DNA from: Himantopus leucocephalus
Taxonomy: Eukaryota; Chordata; Aves; Charadriiformes; Recurvirostridae
Direction of reading: 5' to 3'
Assembly (NCBI GenBank): GCA_003993805.1
Contig: RSEF01000004.1
Location: 13,418,697 to 13,482,696, forward strand
DNA length: 64,000 bases
Numbering within the stretch: position 1 is the first letter of the stretch; each line of letters opens with the position of its first letter. Position numbers and translations under genes: made by a program. The notes under the pieces were generated by a model. That model made no database searches and was not told the DNA's origin. It worked only from the letters and a program-made list of their open reading frames with translations. Of this stretch, positions 21,459-34,345 are shown piece after piece.

Positions 21459-23576
21459 AAGTGCTTGAAATTGCCACATTTCAGCATGGTTTCAAACGCC
21501 TTGGAAGTCTGAGGCCCATTTTCCATAAATGAAATTTCAAGTCTTGTTGAAGTACTTTGTAAACAAAATTCATTTATTGTCTGAAGAAAATGGAGTGGAA
21601 TGTAGTTGAAGAAAATACTTTTAGAAAAAGTAAGGTTTCATGAAGCACTCTACAAAATAACGGGAGTTAAACGCAATCAGGATGCGCTAATGCCGTTTTG
21701 TTCTCCAAAGCACAGCCCTGGAGAGACGAGATCCTTTCCCTGTGAGGGGAGACAGCCCAATGGTTCTCAGTGCTGGCCCAGTAAGGAGACTTGTGTGCTG
21801 GGGGGTATGAAGAGGGACAGAAGCAGGTCTGATGGGAGCAGTCTTTAATTAGTTTCAAATGTGTCCCCCACAAGTGTGCTGTGTTTTACCTAGTCTGAAT
21901 CAATGAGTTTCTCTGTTGCCCAAATTTGGGTCAATGTGTACTACATTAGTCAAAATACTCTGGAAGCCAAGATACTCACTCAGAGCTAGATTGCTACACG
22001 CTTACTTGGACACCTGATTATGAATGCTTGTGGCTTTGCTGAAAACCAAACCAGGATGATGTTAGCCCCTCTGGATATGAGTTAGTCTGAACTGGGATTG
22101 TAGGGAGTTCTGCCTGGAAAGCCCTGGGATTCTGAAGAGAGATTCCCAGTTTGGAGATGCTGTGTAAAATCAGCAAAAAGCTGTATAGTGCTGACTTCAT
22201 TCAAACTGAAAGTTGGCCTGAACCCAAAGGCATGCCACGAAAGGCAGAAGTCAACATTTGGCATCTGGGTCCAGCAATGCTTTAGTTGGGGGCCTTTGAT
22301 TCTGTAGCCCCCTAAATATTCTCCAAGGTGGGGCATCCAGGGATCTGTGAGTGACGTTGTTTGGCCACACCACAGTGTGAAAGGAGAACCTGGTGCATTG
22401 CTGTTACCAGGATCTGGGTTGCAGTGTTTATCCAAACCCTTTTCGGCATAACTTTAACCCCCTGAAATGCTGTGTCTCTTCCTTTGCCTGGAATAGGGTG
22501 GCCATCTGGGGGAACTTTCCTCCAAAGCTAGTATTTCCTCCTTAGTATTTTAACTCTTGCATAGAAAATGTCACTTTCTTCAAGGCCTGTAGGAAAGGAA
22601 CCTCTTTCAGCTCAGCTGCAACTGGTGGTTTGGGGAGGGAGATGAAACTGAGGTGGGCCTGCAGAAATCAACTGCCCAGGTGCCAACTTGTTGAGCCCCA
22701 CAGCTGCTGCAGGAAGCAGAGGCACCATGTGGAGACTATTTAGGACACAGCTCGAGCAAAGGGGTCTCTGGAGCGCAGGCTGGAGAGTATTGCAGCCAAT
22801 GCAGGGACTGTGGCAGAGCTGGAATTGTCTCATGCTTCTTCAGGGTCCTGTTCCAGCATGATGGATGTTCAAAGCAGCTCCTGTGAACTGCACCAGCCCC
22901 AGCAGGGCGAGAGCAGGTTCCCGCAGCAGGATGGAGCGTGGTGGTGAGGAGGGAGCTCTGGGGGGATGTAACCCCGGGGGAGAGCAGCAAATTGGGTCTG
23001 TGCTTGTCATGCTCACCAGGAGCCTAGCCCTAGTGTATATAGAAAGCGCCTGAAATAGAAGCATTTTGGAAATAGTGAAAAAGGAGTGTTTCCGAAGGAC
23101 TCCAACCCTTCTCCATGTGATTTGCGCAACCCTTCAGAACGTTTGTTGCTTTTTTTGGCGGCGGAAGCTATTCAGGGAATTTGACCTGAATTTTTGCATC
23201 ACTTTGGATGCCTAGAAATTGCATGTATTTAAAGCAAACAAGTCATTTGTTGGAAAAAATATTGCCCAGCTATGTGCAGAGGAAAAGGCAGCTATTCCTA
23301 AAATTAACCCTATATTAGTGCAAGTGTTTGCTGGGCTCGCAATCTGCAGGTACAAAAGAGCTGCTATCCTAGGAGAGCCCAAAGCCTTGTCTAAACAGTG
23401 TCCAGCTTCTGATAGCAGTCAAACAGCAGATGCTTCCTATAATCTCAGGCTCTCTTTCACTCTCGTGCACCTTGCAGAGCTTCACCAGGGCGCTCTCCCA
23501 GCCTCCAGCAATCTGTGGCTCAAGGACTTGCCTGTAAAAGCCACATCCTTATGTTTAATTATGTTATCCTTATGTT
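21459..23576. other. Intergenic spacer, no gene seen
   Basis: This is non-repetitive DNA of moderate GC content. No exon, transposon end or tandem repeat was recognised. Open frames are short and without motifs. Confidence 0.55.
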
Positions 23577-23937
23577 AAGGAAGCTGAGGGGTGACCTCAT
23601 TGCTCTCTGCAGCTCCCCGAGGAGAGGAAGTGGTGAGGGAGGTGTTGATCTCTTCTCCCTGGGGTCCGGTCATAGAATGCACAGGAATGGCTCAAAGCTG
23701 CACCAGGGGAGGTTTAGACCAAACATTAGGAAGTATTTCTTTACAGAGAGGGTGGTCAAACACTGGAACAGGCTTCCTGGAGAGGTGGTTGATGCCCTGT
23801 GGCTGTCAGCGTTTAAGGGGCATTTGGACAATGCCCTTAACAACATGCTTTAACATTCAGTCAGCCCTGAAGTGGTCGGCAGTTGGACTAGATGATTGTT
23901 GGAGGTCCCTTCCAATTGAAAATATTCTAATCTAATA
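23577..23937 (+). mobile_element. CR1 LINE 3' end, sense orientation
   Basis: A second 5'-truncated CR1 of about 360 bp. It starts within the ORF2 segment GGTGACCTCATTGCTCTCTG. The CR1 tail is still readable in frame (KYFFTERVVKHWNRLPGEVV) up to the stop at 23851-23853. The 3' UTR follows, with GTTGGACTAGATGATTGTTG and GGTCCCTTCCAATTG, and ends in degenerate octamers (ATTCTAATCTAAT). Divergence in the 3' repeats and the altered reading of the upstream part indicate an older copy than the one at 9470. Confidence 0.9.
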
Positions 23938-23950
23938 ACTCTTGATGGGT

Positions 23951-24200
23951 TGTTATTGTTCAGCGAGCTGGTCCAGCTGCTCCTTGAACTCATGTCAACA
24001 GTGTCCACAGCATCCTGCAGAAAGGAGTTTCCTGGTTTAATTGTGGTATAAAGAACCATTTAGGTGCTATGATTTTCCCCTTCCATTTGATGTTTCCTTG
24101 TGTGTTTCCATTAGAAGAGAAAGTGAACCCTTGATCCCTGTCCATCCTCTGCCTGCCTCACAATTACACACTTGAACTTTATGTACTATATCCAGTCTTA
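23951..24200 (-). mobile_element. Older CR1 remnant, antisense
   Basis: On the minus strand this stretch resembles the end of the ORF2 coding region of older amniote CR1 subfamilies. Read on the plus strand, CTCCTTGAACTCATG, CCACAGCATCCTGCAGAAAG and GAGTTTCCTGGTTTAATTG match in order the usual antisense CR1 text, and CCATTTGATG and TCTTGTGT-like pieces continue to about 24130. It abuts the 3' end of the sense CR1 at 23937. It is heavily degenerate, with stops in all frames. Confidence 0.5.
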
Positions 24201-27200
24201 AGTATCTCAGTTATGGTTCTGGAGGCTGAGGGAGCCAAGGGGTCTGCGTAGCCAGTGATCTGGCTGGGACAAGCTGTGCTGACCTTGGCGGACAAAGGCG
24301 CAGTGGGTTTCCTTCTGCCTGTGTGCACAGCAGCTCCTGAGCAAAAGCTGAGTGCTGGGGAGCTGCAGCGTGGTGCACATGTGCCCACTGCCCAAAGAGG
24401 CAGGTTTACCATTATACCAGTCCAGTGCTATTCAGCTGTGTGTCTGCCGGTCAGTGCCTGACCCAGGGTTTTTTTGGAGTGCCTCTGGTGATGTTTCCTC
24501 CATGCAGAGCCCTCAAGTTCCTGTGCCCATGTGCCAGAATCCCCCCATGGCCAGTGGGATGTGCAGTGCTCCTGCAGCAGCACACCAGAGGATGGTTTCT
24601 AGGACAGCATTTAAAAAAAAAAAAATTGTCTTCACATCAGCCTGGGAAACTCCAGAACTTGATAGGACTTCTCACGTGGCATACAGGCTCGGTCCCTTTG
24701 CTTTCCCACTGCCTGAAAGGGCCGCAGCTCTCTAACAGTCGTGCCCCAGGTAGTGGTATTCACATTGGTTGTGCAAAGTGGTTTCCCAGCCGAAATCTCA
24801 GTAGCAGGACTTGACTGTAGCTCTCACCTTTGGTGAGTGGTCACCTCTCCCCTCGGTCTTACAGGCTGCAGAGTCATGACCTGTCGCGCTTGAGAGCTCC
24901 CCACCTCCTGGAAGGAGCTATGGAAGGGCAGAGCCCGTTTTGCAAAGTGCTGCGTTTTGCGGGAGCCGATTGAATGAATCTTGTCACGCTGCAGTTCTTT
25001 CCTCTGTTTGCAGCATTTGAGGTAAATGAGGCTTATGTAAAGGGGGGACAGATGAGAGCTACATGGGGACAGTGGCGATGTGTGGAGATGCTGTCTCTGA
25101 GCCTCCCTCTGCCCTGACCCTGGCTTCTCTGCTATTTTGGCTGGGGCTGCTAATGATGCTGTCACAGTTCTGATGAGGCACCTCCGTCCCCATCGGCACC
25201 CTCTAGCTATTCCGACCCTCTCTCTGCCCTTGCTCTGCTCACCAGGGGCACTCCAAGCTCAGGCTGAAGGGCTTCCACGGTGTTGCTCCCGGCTGCTGAC
25301 TGCCAGTCATGCCCAACAATAGCAGGGAGTTTTAATGATGTAGATAACCCTGTGCTCTCAAGAAATATTTCACTTTATTAGTGATCAGGACAGCTTTTCA
25401 GGGACAAAACAGGGATTTAAAGCTTAATCCCTGGCTCCTACTGTGTTGCAAGCACTCTCTAAAACCTTTGTGGACGCCGAGGCCGTTTTGGAGTTTCAAA
25501 GTTAAACACTCTCTCTCTTCCCCCCCCTCCTTGTAAACACCAGGAGGATTGGAGAATCAAAGCCTTAGTTGTGAATATATTCTGGTCCTTAGGTGTCTCC
25601 CTGCTTGTGTGGCATGACTCCAAATCTTTCTAGCTTATTTCCTGTGCTCAGGGCTAGAGCTGGTCAGAGAAGTTCAAAACAATCACAATCCCCCTGATGC
25701 ACGAATATGTTGCAAACAAAAGGGGCGGCAAATTTTAGCATAAATAAATATTAATTTGTTGTTCTGAAACTTTTCATTTATTTGCCATCTGTGATTCTCC
25801 TGATTAAAAAATCATCCCATCATCCAATCAAAGGCAGGAAAGGACGAGCTGGGGCTTTGCTGGCTGACTCTGCGGCACACGGATCACCTTGCAGATGGGT
25901 GAACCCAATGGTTAATCTGTGCCTGACAGGCTGAAAACGGCTCATCAAAAGTACCAGGCAAAGAGCTAAAAATTTGCCGGGGTGAATCCAGCTGATGCAG
26001 TCAGGCTCCAGTGCAGAGTTAATGTCCCCTTTAGAAGTGGGGGTTCAGATCAGCAAAGCTCTCGATTTGAATTACACTTTCTTGGCCATCCCTAAACTTC
26101 TGGAAATATCCTCCAAACGGAGTAATGAGGTGCTTGGGAAGAGGAGGGGAAACACAAAAGGTAACCCATAAAGTAATCTGCACAGAAAAAAAAAAATCAG
26201 CGCACAAAAGGCTTTGCTTTGCCAGCAGTTGAACCATTCAGCCAGCCACAATAGCGTGCTCCCTTCCTATTGTTTGCACCCCAGCCCTGTGCATTTGGGG
26301 TTATTATCTTGCCTGGACCACATTGGTGTTGACAAACAAAAACCCAGGTAGATTTGATTTTTTTTTTTTTCCTTGTGTGCATGGTCAAAGGGAAGAAGTC
26401 ATCTGTCCCTCCATGTCCGATTTTTTTTTCATTGTCCTCACTCTGCTTTATTCCCTCTGCACCGTGGCACGGCTCAAAGACTTGAATTACGGCAGAAGCT
26501 GAATGGAGTCCTTGGAAAAACTATTACAACAATTAGGCACAGTGCAGGGGAGAGCAAAGCGGTCACCACTTTGGTGGCTTGAGTGCTCTGAGTTTTGGGA
26601 AGGCTTGGGCTGGCTGTGGAGCCGGTCCTCTGGAGGGGAAGCAAGGTGAGAAATGCAGAGAAAAGCCAGGAGTGGTGGCAGCTGCTGCCATCTCCTGGGA
26701 CTGGCTACCTAGATAAGGTAGCCTGACAGCAGTCAAAGTCTTTCTTGACACCGCTTCTCCATCCTGAGCTGGTGTGGGTTGTAATTCCCAGCCCTGCCAA
26801 GGGAGAGAGAGGGGGTAGCGAGAGCCTGGGAAAGCAAGGAGACAACAGGATGAGAGGTGACTTGCTGAAACATGAAGGGTCCTTCTGGAAAGGGAGGAAC
26901 AGTCCATACACATGCCCCTTTCCTTAGCGTCTCCCCTGGGCCGCCACTGGGAGATGGGACAAAAGGCACAGTGAGGACTTGGCTTTACCTACTGTGGCCT
27001 CTTCTAAAACGTGCTATTACTGTGCAGGTTTCCTTCCATTTGTATTTGGAAAGAAAATCTCTAACACGGACAGTGGTTGATGATAGCAGCGCAGTGTTCC
27101 TCAGTGCTAAGGGCACATGCTAAAGATAAGGATAATTTCATCCATTACACAGCTGGGGAGCTGAGCACCGAGAAATTCCCTGCGGGCTCCAACCAAGACA

Positions 27201-30200
27201 GCTTCAGAGCTGCAAGCAGCCCTAGACCACAATATTTTTCAATGGATGATGCTGCTTCAAATGGTGGGTGGAGGGTCTTGGACATCTCTAGGGCACTTAA
27301 ATGGCAAGCAACAGCAGTTTGGACGGGGGAGCAGAAACAAAGACCCACAGAGCCAAATTGCTGCTGGAAAAAATGCACTGAGGGTGAAAAGCTAGAGAAG
27401 GGAATAACCCCCGCGTAGCACCGCCATTAATTCCACGTTCATCAGATGTGATGGGAGGTTGGGTGGTGTATAGGTTTCCCTTCTGTGCTACTGTCCCCAG
27501 AGCAGTCCCTTTATCCTTTAGTCCAGGCTTGGAGGAAAGCTTTTACTCCCCCAAAATTAGACTTTGTGGCAATGGAAAATGAGATCATGACTCTTGCTGG
27601 CAGAGTGGTGTGAAACAATGGTGATATAAAAAAAAAAAAAATAGCAATCTCTTTAGAAAAGAAAGGCCTGGTCTTGCTTGGCAGGTGTTATTTATTTTTT
27701 CTTAGCAGAGGGAGCAAGAAACTGCAGCAGGAATCTCCGGTTGGCTTCCCAAGGTACTACTGTGACATTTTAATGATCTCATTCCCCTCAAAGGTGGCAT
27801 TTTCACTTGCTCCCCTGACCTATCGCTGTACATTTGCTGTGAAACAAACTATCTGCTATCAGCCCTGACATCTTGGGCTCAGTGGAAAGAAAAAAAAATA
27901 AAAATAAGGCTGTGATACTAATGCAATGAATGGACTCTTCACCCTGTTAATCCTTATGAGGATGTAGCCGGCTGTCTTCCCCACGTGCTCTAGGGCTAAG
28001 GGCTCTTCAGGAGCATGGCAGCGTAATGCCATTCACTTTTGCAGCTCCCGCTGGCAGAGGCTGCAACTGAGGGTGCACCTGTGTGATGTTTCCTGGCCCA
28101 TTTACACTCTCCTCCTGCACGGCTAAAGGTGATGCTCATGCTGGTGAGACCCTTTTCTCGCTCTGTAGCGCAGCTCTGCGTTGTTCGGAGGAGCCACACC
28201 AGGCTGAAGTGTTGTTTGCGGAAGGCTTGGCTTGGACGAGATGCCCTGCAGAGGATGTGGCTTGCAGGGTGCCCTGCCCCACGGCCAGGCTCTGGGCTCC
28301 ATTCTCTGGAGATAAACTAGTTCACACCGGTGTAAAATGTGTGCAGTGAATAACACAACTACAGCAAAATAGTTTATGTAAAGCACTGATGTGGAAGAAG
28401 TTTCATAAGAGGTTTCATACCTCAAAAAGGCCTTTTGTCAAAAATAGAAGCATTTTCTCTAAGAAAAAAAAATATCAAGTTTCTTGCACAGTCTTACTGT
28501 CGTGCTAGTGCTGTTCCTAGCTGCCATGGAGATCGTCTTTTCTTCCAGAGTGAGAGATGCTGTTACGGTCCTTTTCTGAGCAGGACAGAAAGCAGAAGCG
28601 GCCCTTTCAGGAGTGACTGGGCTGGGGACCCCAGCTGCCACCCACCCGGGCAACTGTCCTTAGAGCAAAGCCTGTTGGGGGCTGAGCTCTTTGAGAGGTT
28701 TCAAGGGGACAGGCTGGTTAGGGGCCACGAACGGGGGCTGCCGAGAGAGCCGGTCTGGTAAGAAACAGAGAGCCTGGGGACAGGGGAGCTGCTGATGTGA
28801 CCTGCGAGGGAGCAGAGATGGGAAAGCTGCCTGGGAAACGGTGTGCGGGGAAATATCCACCTCCGCCTTGGGACTGGGTCAAGCAGAAGCAGCTCAGTGC
28901 GCATGCTGCTAAACCTGCAGGTAAACGCTGGCATCCAGCACCGATATTTTGTTTTCTTCCTCTGGGAAGGAAACAGGGATGCAGCAAAACCCCAAACAAG
29001 CAAGACACTGGTGCTCCCGCTCCGAAGGGGCAGGGCGGCTACGGGGATGGGGAGAATCCAGGCAGAGAAACCAGGCCATGGAAATCAATGCAAATGACTT
29101 TGATCGTGGAGTTTCAAGCCCATTTGCTCTGTAGGAAGCACGGCTGTCAGCAAGGATAGGCAGTGCGAGGGGTGGGATCTCACAGCTTGCAAGATGAAAT
29201 GGAGAATGTGGCAGATGCTTTTTTTTTTTTTTCCCCCCCTTGCTTCAGAGCGCCCTTAGCAAGAAGCCCTTCGCATCGCTTTAATGGACCAAAGGGGGGT
29301 GATTTCAAGCCCCAGCCCCATACCCCTACGTTTCTGTTGGTGTAAGTGGCAGCACGAAGGGCGGCATTGGTACCGCGCCTGCACGGCGATGGGGCCAGTG
29401 AGTGATGGACACCAGATGGGATTGGTGATGGGGAGGCAGTGTGGCCCCCACGAAGCTCCTCTCCCTGGAGTGTGGGGAGGCTTGGTGCCCCAAAGACCCT
29501 CAGGGATGCCCTCGGAGCCACCCGGAGAAGTGGCAGAGCCCCTCCATAAGCAACAGCCGGCAGCATGGGAAGGGAGACCGCTACCTACAAGCCGGCTCTG
29601 TGCCCTGTGAATGGCCCCTGGGGAGCGCCCGCGTGGGGAAAAGCTCCAGTTGTGTCAGTCATCATTTCCAGGCATTTTTAAAAAGAAATCCCTTTGGGGC
29701 AGGGGCTCTGTTTTCATTCAGAGCTGCACATGATGGGACATGTGCCTCTGCTCTAGTTTCTGAGTGCCACTGTTGTTGTAGGTTAATTATAGTTAGTAAT
29801 TAATCATCACAACTCACAGAAAGGCTTTTCCCTGCTGGTCAGGAGTCTCACAGAGCATTAACAGCTTTTTCGCCCTGCAAACACAGCTCCAGTTTGGCCC
29901 AGGGACTCCTCTGGCCCAGGCAGCTGCCTCAGAGATCAGCAGACCCTTGGAGGGTGGTTGGGGGGAGCCTGGGCTGTCCTGCCTGGTGATGTTAGGTTTC
30001 TTTGGGGGTTTTTTAAAACATAATTTAAATACAGCTAGCTAAAGTCTCTCCATGCTCATGCAAAGTTTTGCACAGGGTCTCCTAGATTAAGTCTTGTTGA
30101 CTTTTTCCTTCTTTTAATAAGTTTCTGATGCAGTGAGGTAGCTGGAACAAATCCGGTGATACGTCCAGTGGTAACACATCAGTTTTCAAAGATGTAGCTG

Positions 30201-30599
30201 AAAAAAACCTAATAACTGTAGTCATTGGTTACACTATACTTAAAATTAAAAAAAATAAAAGAGAAGGAAGGTGGTGTCAGGATGATTCTGCTAGGGCCAC
30301 CCCAAGGAAGGAGAGACCCTGGGAGACCTGGTGGCCTTGGGGTCACGCAGATGTAGGCATGGCCATGGGCCATCTCTCCTGGCAGGAGCCACTTCCAGCA
30401 TTAGCCTCTCCACAGCACTTTGGGATTGTGGTGTGTTGGTTTTCTTTTTTTTTCCCCCCCCTCGCAGATCCAGCCGCCAGATCCTAAAACGGGTCAGGCA
30501 TATGGGATCATGGCATGAGCAAATTTGGCTGGCTCAAGTTCAAGTTTATAAGGAACTCAGTTCCCTTTTTATCCTCTCCCCACCCCCCCCAACTCAAAC
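24201..30599. other. Intergenic DNA, no gene seen
   Basis: No coding exon is recognisable. The AT-rich stretch at about 25690-25850 (TAAATAAATATTAATTTG near 25742, then ATCATCCAATCAAAGG) looks like a possible conserved element. Around 27121-27185 a faint match to the antisense MIR SINE core is seen. Long A or T runs occur at 24611, 26176, 26360, 27629 and 29219. Open frames up to about 129 codons have no protein features. Confidence 0.5.
27121..27185 (-). repeat. Possible MIR-like SINE fragment
   Basis: AGGATAATTTCATCCATTAC followed by ACAGCTGGGGAGCTGAG and AGCACCGAGAA resembles the antisense MIR core (ATTATCCCCATTTTACAG, then GAGGAAACTGAGGCACAGAG). The match is short and diverged, as expected for MIR in birds, and could be chance. 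Confidence 0.25.
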
Positions 30600-31010
30600 C
30601 AAATCCCAAACATAAATTACGGGAACCAGGCGCTTCCTGGCGCCTGCAGCTGCTCAGCAAAATTGACTTTTCCGTCAGCGCTGCTGCTCGTAGCACAAAC
30701 CTGGCAGCTGAGCGCCGGACCCAGTTGGAGCCCCGCTTTTTGATTCAACAAAAGTTCAGCCAACTTGGAGCATTTCAGACTCAGCGAATTATTTTCTGAC
30801 GAAAATGTTGGTTTATTGGGAAATTTCCGGCTGGCTCTAATTGGGACAGCTGTTAAGGCGGCAGTTTTCACAAGAATGAGAAGTCGCTTTCAGATGAGTA
30901 CAGCTCTTAAAACGGCTGCTGCTTTGATAGCTGCTCGTTGCCTTTCTTGTCTGATTATTGAGCTTAGTATCTCTCTGCAAGCTTAAAAAAAATCCACTTT
31001 GCCCGTCTCA
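30600..31010. promoter_or_regulatory. Candidate conserved non-coding element
   Basis: About 400 bp of non-repetitive, AT-leaning sequence contains GGGAAATTTCC, a near NF-kappaB-type palindrome (30818-30828), CTCTAATTGGG, an adjacent CAGCTGTTAA E-box/homeobox pair (about 30834-30857), and GATAGCTGCTCG. The sequence has no repeat character and no credible open frame. It looks like the enhancer-type elements that lie around developmental neuronal genes. Conservation is inferred. Confidence 0.3.
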
Positions 31011-34000
31011 TCTTTCTCTTCTCTTTACCGAATATTATCTTCTGCCCCTCCTCCTTCTTCAAGGAGACTCTGTCAGTTTGAATTTGACCCTAAATTTGAG
31101 CTTTGCAAAAATTAACGTGTATAGCATTTCAGATTAAGAGACTTACTTTTTTTTTTTTTCTCCCCCCAAGCTTCCCAGGGTTCACAAACACTGTCGAAAA
31201 GTCAAAGCAAACATTTGCCTTGTTGCTTTAACGTGGGAGATCCTGCCAAGAAAATTAACGGGGCCTATCTCCACAAAGGGAACAAACTCATCTAATTCTG
31301 ATGGTGGTACTGAGAGACGTGCAGCCTGCTAGCTTGCTGTAATGACTTGGGTTTTTTTAATTTAATTGTTTTTCCTTTCTAATTCCACATACATTTTTGC
31401 CACCAAAGCAAGGAAGTTGAATAGAGTGTATGAAGGTTCCTAAATAGCTCATACAGTCCCGGAGTCTATGAGCTGGAAATTTTTTGTCCTTAGGGAGCTG
31501 TTAAGGGCTTGACGAAAGCCCTTGATAAAACAATATTATGAGTCTTACTCTGATCTGCTGGGAATTCTCACCAAACCCACCTTGCTCCTCACGTGGCACT
31601 GGGAAGACCTGGAGCTCCAGAAGCCCCTGGCACGTCCTGGCTTTCTAGTTCTTGCAGGAAGGATGAGAGCAGAGATGTGGTGTCCCTGGCTATAGCCCAG
31701 TCATCTGGGGTGGTGGCAGCTGCCCGTGCTCGGGGACAGCGCAGTGTCCCCATCTCAGCCAGGGATGTGCTGCTGGGGTTCCCACAAGAGCAGGGCCAGG
31801 CTGTCCGCTCCCCCGGCTCTGCTCTCGGCCATCTCGCTGCTTAGGGGGCTGAATTTCTGCTGTTTTCTGAGTTTTACCCCCAGCGGTTACTGTTTCTCTC
31901 ACACAGCTGACCCTGTGCCGGATACCTGATCGCTGCTGAGCTGCTTGAACAAAACCGGACGAGTGTTGCTTGAACATCCCTTCATGCCGGCTGTGCACGC
32001 GGGGCTGGGGCTGCAGCGAGAGCGGCTCTCCAGAGAATACACATTGCAGATATGGAAATTGCTCTGGAGCAGAGTGAGGAATGGATTAAATTTGGTTCAG
32101 ATTGAATCAAAACATCTTTTTTTTTTTTTTTTTTNTAATATGGCTTTCCAGTGAAACAGGAAAAATGAAAAAAATTCATCTTGTCATCTCAGTATGTTGT
32201 TCAAACCAAAACAGTGGTTCTTTTTCTCCCCTTTCTGTTTAAAGAAAGTCAAGTTTTAAACAAACAATGCTGTGCTGAAGTGGAAAAACTCGAAGCATTT
32301 AATTTAGAAAATAGATCAATAAAACATTTTGGCATTCTTAAGCAAAACATTTCATTTCAAAACAGATTGAAAAAGTGCTTTGATTGCAGCTGTTTTTTCT
32401 TGGATTGTGGTTTTGTTTGTTTTTCTTCTTGCTTAAACTAATTGCCAAATTCTGCCTAAATTTGCCAATTGTTTAGATGCCCCAGGACTCTGTTGTGCAC
32501 CAGATTTGCGGTTCATTTAAAACGAAAAACCTTTGACTGCAAATCACGCATATACAAGGAGCTAATGGGAGACCCCTGACTTTTGGCTCCGTATATGCAG
32601 TTTTCTGCAGCTTGCGCTGGGAACGGCTGCCTGACACCAGCGCATCCCGTAGTTCCCCTGCGGGCAATGCCCTCTGGCGTGAAGTTTTGCTCCTGTTTGT
32701 AAATAAGCTGCTGGAAAACTGCGCGATGCCAGCGCTGTCCCTCTGGGCTCCGTGCTAGCGTCCCTGCCGCTGCGTGGCCCGTTCTCATGGGAACTGAGCC
32801 TGGCAGCCTCCCTGGGGTCCCCAGCCCTCCCCGGGACGGGCAGGGAGACCATTCTGCAGGACTCTGGGACCTGTGGGACACGTACGGTGCCTTGCACCCA
32901 GCTGTCGACCACAGTCCTACCCCTGGGGGGCAGAGGGAAGGAATTTAAATAAAGAGGAGCGAAGTTTATATTTAGAGCCGGAGGATGCTCCTTCATCAGA
33001 TTACGCCAGTTTTAAGTAGGTCAGGCGGGAGACCCACGATATCTGAGTCCCCTTCAAAGGCATCCGTCCGTCACTTATTATTCCAGGCATTTCCCTTTCG
33101 CTCTGCCTTCCTTTCACAGCCCCGGCCCTTTGTCGCTGCTGCTGGGCTGCGCTGGCTCTTGCCGTGCTTCCCAACACTTGTTCCTTTCATTGCCTTTGCC
33201 GGCCCTCATCCCTCCTGGCTCCGGCACAGCGGTGGGGACCGCAGTGTTCTCAGCCGTGTCGTTAAGCCGTGGGGTAGCCATGGCCGCTGTTTTGGGGTGC
33301 AGCCCAGCAGCTGGAGGCCAGAGGAGAGGCTGCGTGCGTGGGGTGCCCCTCGCAGCAGCATGTTCCCCCGCGTCTGGGTTTTTAATCTGAACACAAATGG
33401 TTTTAGGTGAAAGTGAGCAACAATAGAAATGAAAACATCCAAAATGCAGAAAAATTCCCTGAACCTCGCTGGTTAACTCTTATTCTGGGAAAATAATTGC
33501 CTGCCCCAATCAGCCTGAGACCTCCTGCCCGCTCTCCCCAGCAGCATTGGCGTCCAGGCATCCTTTCCAGCCAGTTTCCCCGGTAATCAAGCCTAATAAC
33601 AAAGGCTCTGGACACGTACAGGGCTTCACTTGCGCCTTCCCAGGCTGCCCCGCAAACAAATGCACAGCGAAGAGAAGGGCTTACGGGGTCTTGTTGCACA
33701 GCTCTGAAATGCAACCCTGTCACCTTCATTACCCAGAAAGATTAAATCCCCTCTCCTACAGTACGGGCAGCTCTGACACGGGAGAGGGGACCAGCGTGGA
33801 GCAGACCCCGGGGCTGATCCTCCGGCAAAGCACTTCAGTGTGCATTAAGTCGTTTTTTCCCAGCTGACTGGGGTTATTTGAGCGTTTGTGATTACGGGCT
33901 TTGTAGGGTGGTGGCAGGGATCTCGCACCTGGGAGGAGCGGGGTTTTGCCGCTGATGGGAAGGAGCCCGCGGGCAGGTCAACAGTGGCTCGTGCCGGCCC

Positions 34001-34129
34001 CGAGGACTGACATTCGTGCCGGTCTCCGAACAGGTCTGGCGCAGACTGCACTGGAGCCAGGGATGCTCCGGACCCTTCTGTCGGCCACGCTGACGTGTTC
34101 CTACACCAAAATCACCAGCAAGTAATACC
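31011..34129. other. Intergenic DNA, no gene seen
   Basis: T-rich runs occur at 31148 and 32118-32134, the latter followed by an N at 32135. The part at 32740-33420 is GC-rich with scattered CpG, but no exon could be defined. An AT-rich stretch at 32160-32480 contains no gene. SOX-type AACAAAGG occurs near 33598. No transposon was recognised. Confidence 0.5.
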
Positions 34130-34345
34130 TGCTTGATTTTATGGAGCCCTTTTCTTTGCTCGCTCTCAGCCTATTACATTTTTCAACTCTCAGTGGAATT
34201 TTTATTTTTTTTTAACTCAAGGCCTCCTTCAAGCTGATCACATGGGAATGCTGAGTGCTTGTTTTTTAATATTCTGACAGGTGCTATTTTGCTATTTGCT
34301 TGTGATGATTCAGGACATTTGCATCTCTTTGTCCTTAATTAAAAA
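34130..34345. promoter_or_regulatory. AT-rich block with octamer and TTAATTAA
   Basis: Within an AT-rich, non-repetitive block lie a perfect octamer, ATTTGCAT (34317-34324), and, 11 bp further, the palindromic homeodomain site TTAATTAA (34335-34342). POU and homeodomain sites at this spacing are typical of neural enhancers. Function is not shown by sequence alone. Confidence 0.3.
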
